From Lineus longissimus (Eukaryota; Nemertea; Pilidiophora; Heteronemertea; Lineidae): 64,000 nt of DNA. The notes below the pieces were generated by a model. The model worked only from the letters and a program-made list of their open reading frames with translations, made no database searches and had not been told where the DNA came from. Positions 11,901 to 24,400 of this stretch are shown in pieces. A program made the translations under genes and the position numbers. How positions within the stretch are numbered: position 1 is the stretch's first letter; every line of letters starts with the position of its first letter. Where the stretch lies: positions 1,984,001 through 2,048,000 of the forward strand of contig NC_088314.1 of assembly GCF_910592395.1 (NCBI RefSeq). Reading direction: 5' to 3'.

Positions 11901-14900
11901 TTCACCTGCTGAAAGCACCACACTGATGTTAAAATCAACTTTAATCACCAACATAAAACCATGTGAACTTACACAAACGTGTAAGTGGAGTTCATTTCAC
12001 TTGGCCGGGAGGAGTATGGGATTTTCATTGGCTAACAGCTGATGGCCTGATCACGAGAGTTTATAGACCAAGCGGAGGATTAACACCAACTAACAAAGTC
12101 CATGAAATTGATTCATTGTTCCAATAAGATTTATTCTTTGAAAAGATACTACATGTATAATCCAACAAGGCTGTTGAAGAGTATTGTTCTCACAAGAATA
12201 AATTCTTTAAATTCTTGCAGGAAACTTCACTAAGATTCTAACGAACTTTCTGATGCATTACACCAGAACCCAATTCCGATGTACTACAACATTGATGTTG
12301 AATGATGGTGCAACGTTCTAAACCAAGAAATCAAGACTTAGAAAGCAATGCACAGTGCAATACCTTATGAAAAAACCAAAACATGTACTGTATGTACATG
12401 TACATGTATATATCTAAAGCGACAACGCGGGTTGCTTTAGAGGTTAATTGAGTGTGAACTACACCAGATGTTGTAACAATGATATCAGGAGATGGATATC
12501 ACCCCATGTTCTGGTCTAGATCAAAGCGTGCGCCTACCAATCTCAATAATTCCGCAATTTCAAGGCTAGGTATGCCAACAGATATGATATATGTACTTCA
12601 ATTGTGCTCAATTCGATTCTTTCAAGAGATACATTTCAAATTTTAATAGGAACATCCATCAATGGATGTATCGATCACCAGTACGCCCTTAACGAATTAA
12701 TCTCTCCTTAATCCGTCATCGAATACAGACAAGGACCAAAACCCACCCGGTGAACGCTGAGGTGCTGTCTGTACATTGTATACTGATAGTGATAGCAATT
12801 GATCCTGGCATTTCCATTTGTTCGTAGTGCTCGATTATCAATAGCATTTCGAAATACAACACCTGTTTCGCTGACCGATATATGAACTTTTTAAGATTTT
12901 TTGGGAATATTCAGTCGACGCCATGGTATTAGATATACCATACATGTTGCGTTTTGAATCAGAATGTACATTTTGTCGATTTCTGATATTGTAATATGTC
13001 GATCTATGACTTTGATAGCTAGAAAGAGATGATTATGTCTTTATATAGGCCTACGTTACATGTATTACACCAAAGAAGCAATCCGATGCTATAACATCAA
13101 GGCCTTAGAATTTGAAAAGATTAGCCGTTTTGTGTTCGAGTAGTTCCTATCTGACCTTTCTTATTTGAAGATGGTGGATTTTTTTCAGCCCGTTGAACTG
13201 TTTAAGCTGAGTGGGTGTTTATCCATATGCTGCATGTCAGTGCATTCTTCTTTATATTGATCAGGTACAGAGACATAGACGAGTCGATTGAAATCCATCA
13301 CCCTTTGTGTTTTATGTATTCCACAAATGGTACATACACCAAGAAGGCGATTTTAATGCATAACACCAAGAAAGCAATATGGTGTTAAGCAATTGTTGTA
13401 ATGTCGTACATCAAGAAAGCAATCTGGTGTTGTACATGTACTGTTACACCAAAAAGGCGATTCATACTACAAATCAATACTTTGGGATAATCCCACTTAC
13501 AACCCAGAAGAGTTGACATAGCTATTGGCCAAAATGAACTCGCTTTATATATGTCAATGTATAGACACCTTCGTTTTTTCCAATCACCTGTGTGTTGAAG
13601 GAATCACATGTATTATTCTTTGTTGACCAATCTTATAAGACGATAGATTCGTGTGAATAGGCCTTCTTATAGAACGGACGAACTGGCCAAGAGTAGCTTA
13701 AGCCCATCTTATGGAATACACCGGGAAAGCAATAAAATGTCGTTCAATCGAATACACCGAAAAATTGATGATATGCATTATATACACCAAAAAAGCAATG
13801 TTCCAATGTTCTACAGCCAGAAGGTAATATGAGGTTATGCCCAGGGAAGCCATATGTTTCAAGAAAGCCATCTGATCTATAGTGTTTTCACGGTCGGTCA
13901 TGTTGGAGGGAGAACAATGATTTGTCCTGCCTGCCTGTCATGGTCATTGGTCTTGCTTTCTTTTGTCTGTCCCACCAGCAGAGCAGGTTATGACGTCACG
14001 TGAAACCAATCGATACAAAGAAAGCAATCTGATGAATGTGAAGTTTTTATAGATATAATATCGTTGTTTAGATAGTGTAACGTATTCTCGCGTTGGAATG
14101 TACAACACCACCAATACAATCTTTTGATGTGACACAATAGGCCTACACCAATAAAGCAATTGTTAGGCAAGTGGTGATCATGATGTCGTATTCGTGATCA
14201 GTACGTTTCATGGTATGGGTTTTTATCTAATTCTTGGACTCTCTCCTTTGGTTACCTGTTACACTAGATTGCGTTTTGGTCAATAATTTCATTTCATTGA
14301 TGGTCAAGGCTTGACTGAGTCGCCATGTTGAAAAGCACTACAGAAATTGCTCACTTTCCAATGTACTGTATAGACAGAATAAATGGCCAACTGGGACAAC
14401 CTCAGACAACAAGCGGGCAATAATATTATTCTCTACGTGTAGACATGCACATTGTACGACGCTTCATTGGAAAATAGGTTGAATCATTTTTGTTGGCAAT
14501 GATATTGCTCTGAATGATGAATGTATGCACACATGTGCAAATCCCGATTGGAATACAATGCATAAACATGATACCAGCATGTAGATGAATCATATGCCTA
14601 TGGATGAAAGCTGACACATAGGCCCCTATATGATCGGGACTAGGACACCAAAGCAATCTGATGTTGTTATGTATCAAGCCAAAAAAGGGATCTGTGATGT
14701 TATAACGGCCAATAAAAGGCAATCTTATCACGCCAAGAAAGCAATATGATGTTGCGACGTATCACACAACAATAACTTCATGTAATTGCTTGTATGACAT
14801 CAAGAAAGCACTACTGTATTACCAACAGGAAGGAACAATATGGTGTTATGTATTACATCAATTGTTAATCCTACGCTGTAATGTATGGGCCACATCGTCA

Positions 14901-16438
14901 AAAAAGACATCGTTTTCAATTGAGTCGTTTTGGCAATGAGAACCAATAGAATGCTCTGGGAAATGGAACCTTGCAATATTCAAAAGGGAAACTCATGTCA
15001 CTGTTGAACATCAGTACTTCTATCACACAAACCGAGATGTGTAAGTTGCGTGCAGTGCCCCATAAATTAGCAATTATTCTGATTATGGAGTTATTTGTAT
15101 CCTGCAGTTTCACAGCAGCAATCCCTCGCGAAGCATCAAGTCAGTAATTGTATGATTGAGTGACTGGTGCAGTGATGGAACACACACACAATAGAATAAA
15201 ACGGCCGATTCATAAATTTGAATCAAGGTCATCCAATATTTATTCGCAAATACACGTATCTATAGAATATAAACACTTCAATGTCCGATTCATAAATTTG
15301 AATCAAGGTTATCCAATATTTTTTGCAAATACATGTCTACGTTTTTTTCATTTTCATGTTTGAGTCAAGATTTTACACGTAAAGTGGAGCTTAGTTATTT
15401 TGGTTTGACGAACACACTGAGCGCTTAAACACATAGCATGTCCAATGCTTAGAATGATGAGACATCAATATTGTCATCATCCTGGACACCAGTGATTTTA
15501 TGAAATCCGTGAAGACTGGACACCCATTATTAAATTCACTCGGCTTATTATGAATTTATAGTAGAGTCAGCGAGTTACTAGTGAACTGGAGGCGCGCGCT
15601 GGCGTACTACTACGTCAAGGACAACGACGGTTGGTGTTGAATAGCGTCTTTTGTTTCAAATTTGTCAGCCGAGTTATTCCAGAAAGTATAATTCAAGTCG
15701 CATCAACAAGGACAACAAAGAAATCAGCTTACAAACCGAAAATAAATATATAGATACAGACAAAAAAGCCAAGATCATAGGTCTTTGTTCCGCCGACTTT
15801 TCAGTTTTCGTCCGCTGAGGCAAAAAATATGTCGTCTGCTAAAACCAGCTGATATTCACACTGACCCAAATCGGGAGGCTGGAGAATAAAGATCTTTTAC
15901 CTTTTGTTGAAAGGAATGATTCGTTGATGATAGTTCGGTCACACTCGCTGAGCTGGGAGTCATGACGACAGAAAAACGCCTCGGATGCTGTGCTGGAACA
16001 CCCTTCGGTGAATGTGTCACTGTCAAAACTATCCCGTCCATACTGCCACCGATCATAGATATCAAATAATAAATTATCAACAATGGAATTCTGGCGTTTC
16101 ATGCGACTAATTCTCTCCCTGTACGTCTCCCTAGACGTAGAAGCAGGGACCCCGTCATACTTTCTGGAGTTTGCCAAATCCCCGCCACTGTTGCTCCGTC
16201 GGTGTCCTTTACTGGCTCCAGAAGCAGACGTTATTTCACTGTGCACTCCTATCAGGGGATTCCCCGTCTCTCGCCGGGCCAACCCCTGTCCTGACACACT
16301 CCCATCGTGTCCCTGGCTGTTCCTCTCACTCACATTATCCGCGTTGTCCACATTGAAAAATAAGTCATCGTCCGAGTCCGAGTTGGATCCTATTCGTCTG
16401 CGAACTTGGTGCTGCCTACTCCTTCTGTGGGTCGCCAT
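8904..16438 (-). CDS. TBC1D30: TBC1D30-like Rab GTPase-activating protein, N-terminal exons (5' partial gene)
   Basis: Two coding exons of a minus-strand gene are visible. Exon 1 (16438-15901) starts with MATHRRSRQHQ. It is rich in Arg, Ser and acidic residues and carries the motif SIVDNLLFDIYDRW followed by DSFDSDTFTE, which matches the short N-terminal motif I know from TBC1D30. Exon 2 (9068-8904) codes for a basic helical segment containing LVRQLKRRDRRLARMHKNCD and ending SLKRR, which lines up with the human segment just before the TBC domain. Exon 1 ends in phase 1 and exon 2 enters and leaves in phase 1. The TBC catalytic exons are not found and must lie left of base 1. The family acts as Rab GAPs, with a reported role at the primary cilium. 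The first intron is 6.8 kb and the second is at least 8.9 kb. The gene sits head to head with a small plus-strand gene near 17.0 kb. Confidence 0.85.
9069..12239. other. First TBC1D30-like intron, exon-proximal half
   Basis: A minus-strand frame at 9755-9357 (MVESNVSTTTRHGGVGSSLP) has no good donor and no family match. It could be an alternative first exon, but I cannot support it. The rest shows nothing. Confidence 0.3.
12240..14860. repeat. Degenerate interspersed repeat, core CACCAAGAAAGCAATCTG
   Basis: Within the first TBC1D30 intron a core of roughly ACACCAAGAAAGCAAT followed by CTGGTGTT or ATGATGTT recurs about twenty times. Clear copies are at about 13067, 13336, 13362, 13407, 13443, 13717, 13782, 14013, 14142, 14642, 14735 and 14791. 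Local spacing is often 30-50 bp, with larger gaps between groups. It looks like an old tandem array broken by point mutation and insertions. No coding frame is conserved across copies. Confidence 0.65.
13991..14002. promoter_or_regulatory. Overlapping CRE and E-box
   Basis: TGACGTCA (13991-13998) overlaps CACGTG (13997-14002). Both are palindromic bZIP/bHLH-type sites, here inside the first TBC1D30 intron. Chance occurrence cannot be excluded. Confidence 0.25.
15205..15335. repeat. 80-bp direct duplication
   Basis: A segment starting CCGATTCATAAATTTGAATC occurs at 15205 and again at 15285, with about 50 bp of close similarity (through ATCCAATATTT and GCAAATACA). It is a single local duplication in the first TBC1D30 intron. 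Confidence 0.75.
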
Positions 16439-17024
16439 ATTGCCATGCTGGCTGTGTTTACTGCTGGCGAAGCATTAACATAATCTAGGCGACACCTGTT
16501 GCGCCTAAGTTCGCTTCATTCAATATCAAAATAATGGGGACAAATTACGTATTGCAGATAGGCCTAGGCAGATTTATCAATAAACGCGGGGAATTGAAAT
16601 CATGAAATAGGCCTCGCGAGTGATGTCACAACTCACGATCGGACAGAACGATGGTGTCGATCGCGCCGTACCGGCATGGTTGTCCCCAGGTGTGGTGGCC
16701 GAAAGACAATCTTAGATATTGGTTAAATAGGCCCTTCTCTTTAGAAATTGTACTATGTCTCGTCTGCTTTGAAAATTTGATACTATCAGAGATCTATGAT
16801 CATCGTTGGACAAAGTTCGGGGAAACAGAACCGCCGGTTTTACTCGTATGCGCAGTTTGCTAATGAGGCGAAAGTATCTTAATAAATATCTGCTACAAGT
16901 TAGTAGATCCGATCTGACCCGATCCCATCTTATTCTGATGCAAACGCCAGGAAGTCATATTTGGCGCCCACTGACTGAGCGCGCGCACTTTCAGCAACGC
17001 TCTGCCAGTGACGTTAGAGCAACA

Positions 17025-17898
17025 ATGAGGCGTTTGGCCAGTACGCATTCTGATTCCGATTTGACTTCACTGATTGCTTGTCCTCTGCTGCTGCAAAAGG
17101 TCCGTAAAGTAAAAAAGCTTAAACCTTTCAGTAGAACCCAGATGCGCGGAGGTGCTCTGGTACCCATTGAAAAAAAACCTAGGTTGGGTTACGCGTTGGC
17201 GTGTGAGGCAAATTGCAAATTGCAAATTGCCGCCGGCAGTGGGGATCGAACCAGTGATCTCTTGAGCGCTTGTCCGCGACCCGTGCCACTACACTACCGC
17301 TGCTCCTTATGCTATGACAGCACAATCCCTGTCCTAGTCTTAATGGTCGTGACAACGGGTGGCTGTCCCCATCCGTGTCCGTTAATAGACAAAGGTTTTG
17401 TTGAGTCGACATCATAATGTCGTGGATTCATCTAACGTAAGCGTTTCGATGATGTTTGATTAAACTTTGTTTCAGGTTGTTCATGTCGACGGCCTGCGCA
17501 TGGGTGGCAAGCTGAGTCGTTTGTTCGAGCAGAGGAAGTTGAGAACTGTAATGATAACATCAAAGACAGACCATAATCCCGTCAGATATGACATATCCCC
17601 ACCGAAAATGGCAATCGGTGACCTCCCTCCACCAGATCCTGGGACAAATCAATCCGCCACCTCAGACATCAGCGATGTCCTCAGAAGGATTGTACGATCA
17701 ATGAGTTCAAAAACATCGTCTGGTTCAGCATTCCTCGGAGGGCAGATGTCAAAGCCAGCAGACGACATACACCTTGGCCTGCTTGATGAGGTCGATTTGA
17801 ATGAAGATGAAGAGGGAAGAAAGGAAGAGTTGATGTTCCTGACTTCCACGTTACACATTGAATGGACACCCGATGAGAATAAAACGACGTCGCCGTAG
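17025..17898 (+). CDS. Unrecognised two-exon protein, about 165 residues
   Basis: The proposed exon 1 (17025-17099) starts MRRLASTHSDSDLTSLIAC and ends at a weak donor (AAG, then GTCCGT) in phase 0. The proposed exon 2 (17476-17898) follows a clear acceptor (TTGTTTCAG), stays open for 140 codons and ends ENKTTSP-stop. Exon 2 contains GGKLSRLFEQRKLRTV, a Pro-rich stretch (GDLPPPDPG), a Ser-rich helix (ISDVLRRIVRSMSS) and an acidic tail (DEVDLNEDEEGRKEE). I see no signal peptide, membrane segment or known domain. The start lies about 590 bp from the TBC1D30 start codon on the opposite strand, so the two may share a promoter region. A tRNA-like SINE sits in the intron. Exon 2 is much better supported than exon 1, and the function is unknown. 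Confidence 0.45.
17228..17312 (-). mobile_element. tRNA-derived SINE-like copy
   Basis: Read on the minus strand, an A-box-like TAGTGTAGTGGCACGGG is followed about 30 bp later by a B box GGTTCGATCCC. The predicted cloverleaf is poor, so this is more likely a tRNA-derived SINE or tRNA pseudogene than a working tRNA gene. It sits in the intron of the unknown gene at 17 kb. Confidence 0.55.
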
Positions 17899-18185
17899 TG
17901 AATTATTGCAGTGTGTATGTTTATTTTATTTCCAGAAAATGACCCTTCCAAAACTATTTGAATCGCCCACTTCTGTTACATTTAATGTTTTGGTTTTAGG
18001 AATATCAATCATATCGGAGTCCCACGGTACACATGTCATGTGTCTGGTGTCCCTCTAGAATTGTCATGGTCTATGAGAGTGCTTTGGCCAAATGAGTAAC
18101 AAAAAGGAAACATGTATGGAGAATGAGGAAGCCGCGCCCCATGACCGTTTGCGCAGTGGGCGGAGTACCATCGTCGAAAATCCGG

Positions 18186-18352
18186 AGTCAGCCGCATCCT
18201 CCTCCCCTCGCACACGTTACTGAAGCTCGGTCGTTTACAGTGCCATGTGCTGGTCTGAGGTTCAGGATGCCCCGACTGAAAAATGCACTACCACGGCCTC
18301 TTATTTCGTCATACAAAACAAGGCTTGTCACCTTTTTTCGCAAATGGCAGTG
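18186..18352 (+). mobile_element. Possible decayed LINE 3'-end fragment
   Basis: The translation (EARSFTVPCAG, then LKNALPRPLISSYKTRLVTF) resembles the usual end of non-LTR retrotransposon ORF2 proteins, where a W/LNALP motif is followed by a short basic tail. It is frame-broken and short, so the call is tentative. Confidence 0.25.
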
Positions 18353-18584
18353 AATTGTCAAGTGGCTCCCCCCATGAATTACTGTGAACCCGATCAATCG
18401 CTGTTGAAAATCGTCGCGCGCGAAAGTGATGCACGCACCACAGAATACAAAGTGAACTTCTGTCAAGTTGGCCAGGAGCCGTCCCGGCGATGATTTTAAA
18501 TAATCCTAGTACCGCATCATAGATAAAAATTTCAATTTAACTATGTTGTGTGCGGTACTTATTGCGATGTAAATTCATCTTGCA

Positions 18585-19020
18585 GACAACCAATATAACC
18601 GGTCTGAAGGGAAGGTCACAACCCGTCTTTACCCAGGCGATGTCAAACCCTTTCTTACCAATGTGATATCACAACCGGTCTTCATCAACCAACAACAGCC
18701 AAGGAGTCATAGTATTTACCTGGGTGATGTCGAACTCTACTTTCCCACGGTGATGTCACAACCTGTGTTTATAAACCAACATCATCTCTCTCAACTTGTC
18801 TCTGTTGTGAATGTCACATCTCACCAAGGTGAAGTCACAACCGTCTTCCTGAACTAGTATCACCGGTCTGAAGGGAAGGTCACGGCCGGTCTGTACCCAG
18901 GCAATGCCAAACCCCGACTTACCAAGGTGATGCCTCAACCGGTCTTTTGGTCTTAACACAGGTGATGTCAAAACCTGATCTTACCAAGGTGATGTCACAA
19001 CATGTCTTTAAGCTTAATAC
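18585..19020. repeat. Degenerate tandem repeat with GGTGATGTCACAACC core
   Basis: Near copies of ACCAAGGTGATGTCACAACC followed by GGTCTT recur about nine times. A longer block beginning ACCGGTCTGAAGGGAAGGTC occurs at about 18598 and again at about 18862, so there is a higher-order period of about 265 bp. The core TGATGTCA is close to a CRE/AP-1 half-site. It lies between the unknown 17 kb gene and the 3' end of NOPCHAP1. Confidence 0.7.
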
Positions 19021-19170
19021 AGCAAGACAACTGACATGTCACATGAATACACTAGTCATACTCTCTAGACATCTTACTATGCCCCTCGTGTAATACATAT
19101 CTCTCCATCATTTCAACAATTCCATTCGACAACATGGGTACAGCTCTCCAATGAGACATCTTCAATGACC

Positions 19171-19176
19171 TTTATT
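19171..19176 (-). terminator. Polyadenylation signal of NOPCHAP1
   Basis: TTTATT on the plus strand reads AATAAA on the minus strand, about 70 bases after the NOPCHAP1 stop. It is well placed for a short 3' UTR. Confidence 0.5.
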
Positions 19177-19243
19177 CAGAAATAAGATACATTTTTGGAG
19201 GCAGGACTAAACATATTTATTATCCATTTAAAACTTTTCTCCT

Positions 19244-20720
19244 TCAGGTATTTTCACCACAATCTGTCACTTTATCGTTTTCTTCCAAAATCACTTCACT
19301 TTTTTCAGTCACATTAGGCGAAACCTCTTGGATCAAACATTTGGTTGGCGTTGTCTTTTTCCCAACTCTGAAATTGTCTTCAGTCACTTCACCAAAGCAG
19401 TTTTCACTATCTGAATCATCGTCATCTGATGATGAATCAGATCCGTCAGAGGAGTCAGATCCTTCCTGTAACACCATGGCCATATCCTGAAAGAAAGGGA
19501 AACTACTGCAATCAGTAACAGGAAAACAACCACTTGGAGAGGTTCCCCCTCTACCTAAAACTAAGGTTGGCTTTCTTAGCCTCTGGAGAATTCTCCAACA
19601 TTTTACCTGTCAGTAACAAAACTCTGACATCAGATAAAGGAAACAGAAGTCTATTTCTTGATGATGGCATGACTTCACACTCACCATTTGAATGAGTGGA
19701 CCTTCACCATCTTCTTCAGCTTCAATATCAAACTTGTTGGGGTCTGTTTTCAGCTCTTCTTGCATTATAACGTTGGCTTTTGCAATCATTGGAAGGAATG
19801 CTCTGACATCACCAATCACTGAAAGAGTGAAATGATACAGAAGCGGATATGAAAGCAAAAATGTTCTTGAAAAAACACAAAGAAAGCACTTTAACAGTGG
19901 ATTCCAAAGCAGGTCAAAGAGTATGGCTGCAGCCAGAAGGAATCTTCGGGTATAGATAACCCACATTGCCACATGTTGAACTCACTGAGTTATGATTGGT
20001 TCAGCAGACATCATCAGTTTTGTCGGCCGGATCATTTACCTGAACTGGGTTTGGATCTGTAGGTCTGTGGTTTTTCTTTTGGTTTGGCATTTTTTGTGAT
20101 CAAGTAAGGGTTCTCTGCAATAAACAATGATGAATAAACATCTGCAATGATACAACATGCGGATATGTTTCAAAGTTTCAGTCCCAACAAAAAAATGAGT
20201 TAGGGCTTCAGATTATCCAGAAGTTTGTCATCAAATAACAACCTCACAAATGATGTTTGAAATAAATTCTCACTTCTACCAGGTTCTTAGAGATATCTGA
20301 TCTAAAATTTCCAAATCAGGCCCCCTATAAGGCCCCATCAAAAAAATATTGCCAGAATGATGAGAATCAGACAAGAGAGCCAAAGCATTAGCATGACCTG
20401 GAACTCGCCATTCGCATTGGAAGCAAATACTAGCCATTTTTTGTGAAATGGAGTATACGGACTTGAAAATTCATGTCCAGGTAAGGGCGCCGGGCGTGGG
20501 TGTTTTTACTTTGCACTTCATTTTTTTGTGACGCCATGTAGGTGTAGGCCTATACTGTAGCGGAATGACGAATGTACAGGGGGAAGCACAGGGGGAGTGT
20601 AGTTCAGTACAGGCAACATTCAAAACGGAGTCAACACAAGATGACAAACTAACCATGATTATATCCAAGGTTGAGGAGTTCTTTAGAACATTTACAATTG
20701 CCTTTGTTATCTTTAGCCAT
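19244..20720 (-). CDS. NOPCHAP1: NOP protein chaperone 1 (C12orf45 orthologue)
   Basis: There are four coding exons: 20720-20654, 20114-20040, 19818-19685 and 19486-19244. They join in matching phases to about 172 codons, close to the human protein (about 185). Exon 1 gives MAKDNKGNCKCSKELLNLG. Exon 3 holds the conserved core, GDVRAFLPMIAKANVIMQEE followed by NKFDIE and LIQM, which aligns with the human segment around QTFLPQMARAN. Exon 4 opens DMAMV, then runs into a Ser-Asp tract and EVTEDNFRV. The family links box C/D snoRNP core protein assembly (NOP58) to the R2TP/RUVBL chaperone machinery. The acidic Ser-rich tail is a likely CK2 substrate (inference). An AATAAA on the minus strand at 19176-19171 lies shortly after the stop. 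The gene diverges from the DSTYK-like gene, with about 700 bp between start codons. Confidence 0.85.
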
Positions 20721-21419
20721 CTTTTCTGAAAGATTAAGCGTGTTTTTCTTGCTTTTTTATTATTTTCTTGAAGAAAATCGTGTTATCATGGGCGCAGACA
20801 TATTGGAAATATAAGCTCAATACCAAAATACATCAATATTCGTTTACCTGTTTAATTCACTAAAAAAACTTAGCATCAAGATAATAAAGTGAAATATGAT
20901 TCAGGTTTTTGCAAATTAATCGAAAATTTATCATATCAAAGCAGCAAATTTCTTATATTATATATTAATTTATTTGAAGTTAGAGAGTATTTTAAGCGCC
21001 CCCAACCGGCCCGGAGCTTCACCAATCTTATTTCCGGGTTGCCCGACATTTCATGATTTAGGGAAAAAGAATTTGTTCCAAAGTCATTTTCTGGACTATC
21101 TGAGGATAAAAAATAGTGACAGTCGTTTATTTACATGAAGAACAACCTGTCATTGCATATTTGTAGTTACCAGACTCTTTCCACGTTCACACTGCAAAAG
21201 ATTTGGTACAGTTCGTCACTTTCGCTTTTTACTAATTATCGGGTGTCTCAAAAAATGCAATTCTCTTGTTAGTTTTTTCATTACTGACTTCTCTCACCGG
21301 TACCGATCGTCCGTAGGGTTAGCCAACATGCTTATCATTTCTTTGTTGTTCAAATTACAGCTGACATTAGGATGACAAAATAGGCCTACCTCATGAAGTT
21401 CTGAACAGAAGAAACAGAC
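20721..21419. promoter_or_regulatory. Divergent promoter region of NOPCHAP1 and the DSTYK-like gene
   Basis: The two start codons face away from each other across 699 bases with no other frame between them, so one shared bidirectional promoter is likely. I see no clear TATA box for either side. Confidence 0.4.
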
Positions 21420-24400
21420 ATGGCCGAGTCTATGGAAAATTACCTGCACAATGTAGTTCAGCACCACAAAGACTGGCTTGCATGTACAAGGCGACTGTGT
21501 CAAGAGGCAGACGCAGTCCTAGAGACATTTCGAAGCAGTGTCGTTGAAACCGGTCATGATGGAGAGCCTTCGATAGACCCTTACTGCTTTCCATCTGAGA
21601 AAGAAAAAGAACAGATCGATAAAATTCTGGGGAACAAAGCTGCCATTGTTGTAACTGGAAGGACGAATAGCGGCAAAAGCAGTATATTGAACACTATTTT
21701 TAGGACTCGTATTCTTCCAGTGTCCGAAAATCCATGTACAGCTCGGGTTGTGAGGTTGAAATACAGTGAAAGACAATACCAAAGGTTGATAAGTCGACAT
21801 GGTACCGAGGTTGAAAATGTTGATGTGAATACAATGAAAGAGATACGCGATAGTTCTTTCATCAAGATGGATGATGATGCAAGGAGGAATAAGGAGTCTG
21901 CTGCGATGGTGGTCGAGGTTGGCTTGAAGCACGAGTTACTACAAAGTGGTATCGAGGTGTTAGATTCGCCTGGAAAGAGTGAGAACCCCATTCTTGATGA
22001 GGTTGTGGATCGTCTGCTTCAGTCTGGCCAGATTCCACTTGTCGTCTATGTGATAGATGGACGCTGTGGTCTGCTCTTGGCGGTGAGAACATTACTGCAT
22101 GTTCAGTACATGTACCGTCCTCGGTGAACATCAAGTCATAATGGCTCATTTTGGAACTTTGGAAAAATTTTACGCTTTTAAATAGATTATTTCAATGCTG
22201 CTCTTTGAGAACATCTTTCATTTTAACTTTGAAATCAATCATTATTAAATACACATATTTGAAATTTGTCACTCAATTTAACCCTCCTTTACTTAGTGAG
22301 GCACTGACTTCGAATACAACACACTTGAAAATCCAATGTGCTGTCTACCCTCAGTTCAATTTGGAAAACCCAGAAAGCATATCATGTTCTGTGATTGGCT
22401 ATTGCCTCATTAAATTCAAAAGTCAAAAGCATGAGTCACATAACGTCATAAGTAGACAATGACCTAGATATAAATGCTCTCTGTAAATGTACAAAGATAA
22501 GTCCCCACATGAGGTGCTCGTAATTTCAGAGAGTAGAATTAACTCCCTATGGCATATCTTTTTTTGATGTAAAAAATAGTTGTAGTTTGAACTTGCACCT
22601 ACATCTTTAATATTTTTCCTTCACAGGACATTGATAACATTGATGCCATCCAGTCAAAACTTCCAAACTGCACAATCATGTATGTCTGTAACAAATGTGA
22701 CGATGATGATATTGCAAGGAGCTTTGACAGAGAATCTGATTGTGAAGAGTCTGATGATGATGATGGAGAAGGTAATTATCTGTTTATTGTCTGTTGTGTG
22801 TAATTGGGGCATCTGAGTTGCTTATAGACAGTTGTTGCTAGCCTATTGAATTGAAACTTTAACGCAGGTAGGTGTACCCCGTGGTCAAATGGTTTGGTGT
22901 ACCCTGTGGTCTGACTCAAAGAAGTATTCACACTCGGGAAAACCGAAATGAAATTGGTGCCCAGCTGCATTGCGCAAGGGTGTGGTAAAGTATATGCGAC
23001 GACAAACCACAGGGGCCTGGAAAACCAGCTCCATATATCAAACTTATTACATTGTAGTTTGTATGCAGTCAAACTTTTTATTATCTGTCTTGCCATGTTT
23101 TCTTCAGGTCGTCGGATGACTGTCGAAGCAATGAAAAACCGAACGTTCAACCAGCTCCAGCAGAGAGGATTCATCCCAAAGGAAGAAGTCAGGGAGTCCT
23201 GTAAATGCTTCCACGGTCTTTCTGCAAATTCGGCGATGTGGGGCTACAGAAAAAAAAAACAGAAGGAGGAATTTGCAAGATATGTCAAAGACTTTGAGGC
23301 GTTTGAGAGAAATCTTGTCGATGTCCTTTTTTCAGTGCTGCAGAGAGACATCTCTAAGATAATCAACATCGTGATGAACAATCTTGCTACTTGTAGTACG
23401 ATATTTGATTGGGCGATCCTTGGTAAAGGTGGGGCAGAAGATTCAGACCAGCTATTGTCTGTGGTGGAGGAAGCGAAGCGTGTCGGCAAATGGTGGTATG
23501 ATGAATTGCGCAATGTTATGAACGAACATGACATAGCGGCTCATATGAACTTTGCTATGGACTTGATTGAGCGAGACTTGGTTAAAGAAATCCCCTCATT
23601 CACTGAGGATGGCCGCCCCGTCGCCGACAGAGAAGTAGATGTACAGTTCCTGGAGTTGAAATCGCGCTTGGACGAGCTAGGGTTCAATGCTGAGGAAATG
23701 GCTCGGAAGGGAACATTTTGTCATGCCATGCGGAAGATGTTTTCAAGCTATTTGTTTAATACATTCAAAGTGACATTGGAGATTCGTTATAAAACCAAAA
23801 TGGACACCTTGGCATCAGAGTTGGTGAACATCATGTTCTCAATTGCGCCTTCTTTGAGAAATATGTTGAAGCGTTCATACCGTGTTAGACCGTCCATGAT
23901 GTTCGACTGTGATCAGTTACTTGGTTGTACAAATCTTTTGTTTGACGTCCTGCAGACCATATTAGATGCAGCACGTATAACCCTGCGCCAAAAGATTGAT
24001 GATGTCTGTGATAATGACAGCATCATGTACATTTTGATGGCCGACAATCAGCACTTCAGCGCGGAGTGGTGCGAAATATTTGCAAGGTCGCTTGTCAAAT
24101 CTCTGGATGTGCCTGCATTAGTGCTGGCAATCCAGGATGCTGCGTTGGAACAGATAACAGGAATGTTTTCAAACTTTACCTCCTCGCTGACTATGATTAC
24201 TTCGATAAGTAACGAAGTCAAGTATCAAGAAGAGAGTGTCCTGATGAGTAGAAAGTCTGTGTTCATGGGTCACTACATGCTGTGTCAAGCCCAAGCTTAT
24301 GGTATTGAGACTTGCATGCGATACCCAAACCTTCAGTCGATGTACGCTGAAAGAATTGCAGTGAGTCAGAGTGGCTTTCCTATTCGTGCCTGTAAGATGG

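Noticed and set aside
16083-16478. 131-codon plus-strand frame over TBC1D30 exon 1
   Set aside because: It is antisense to a recognised exon and lacks any domain.
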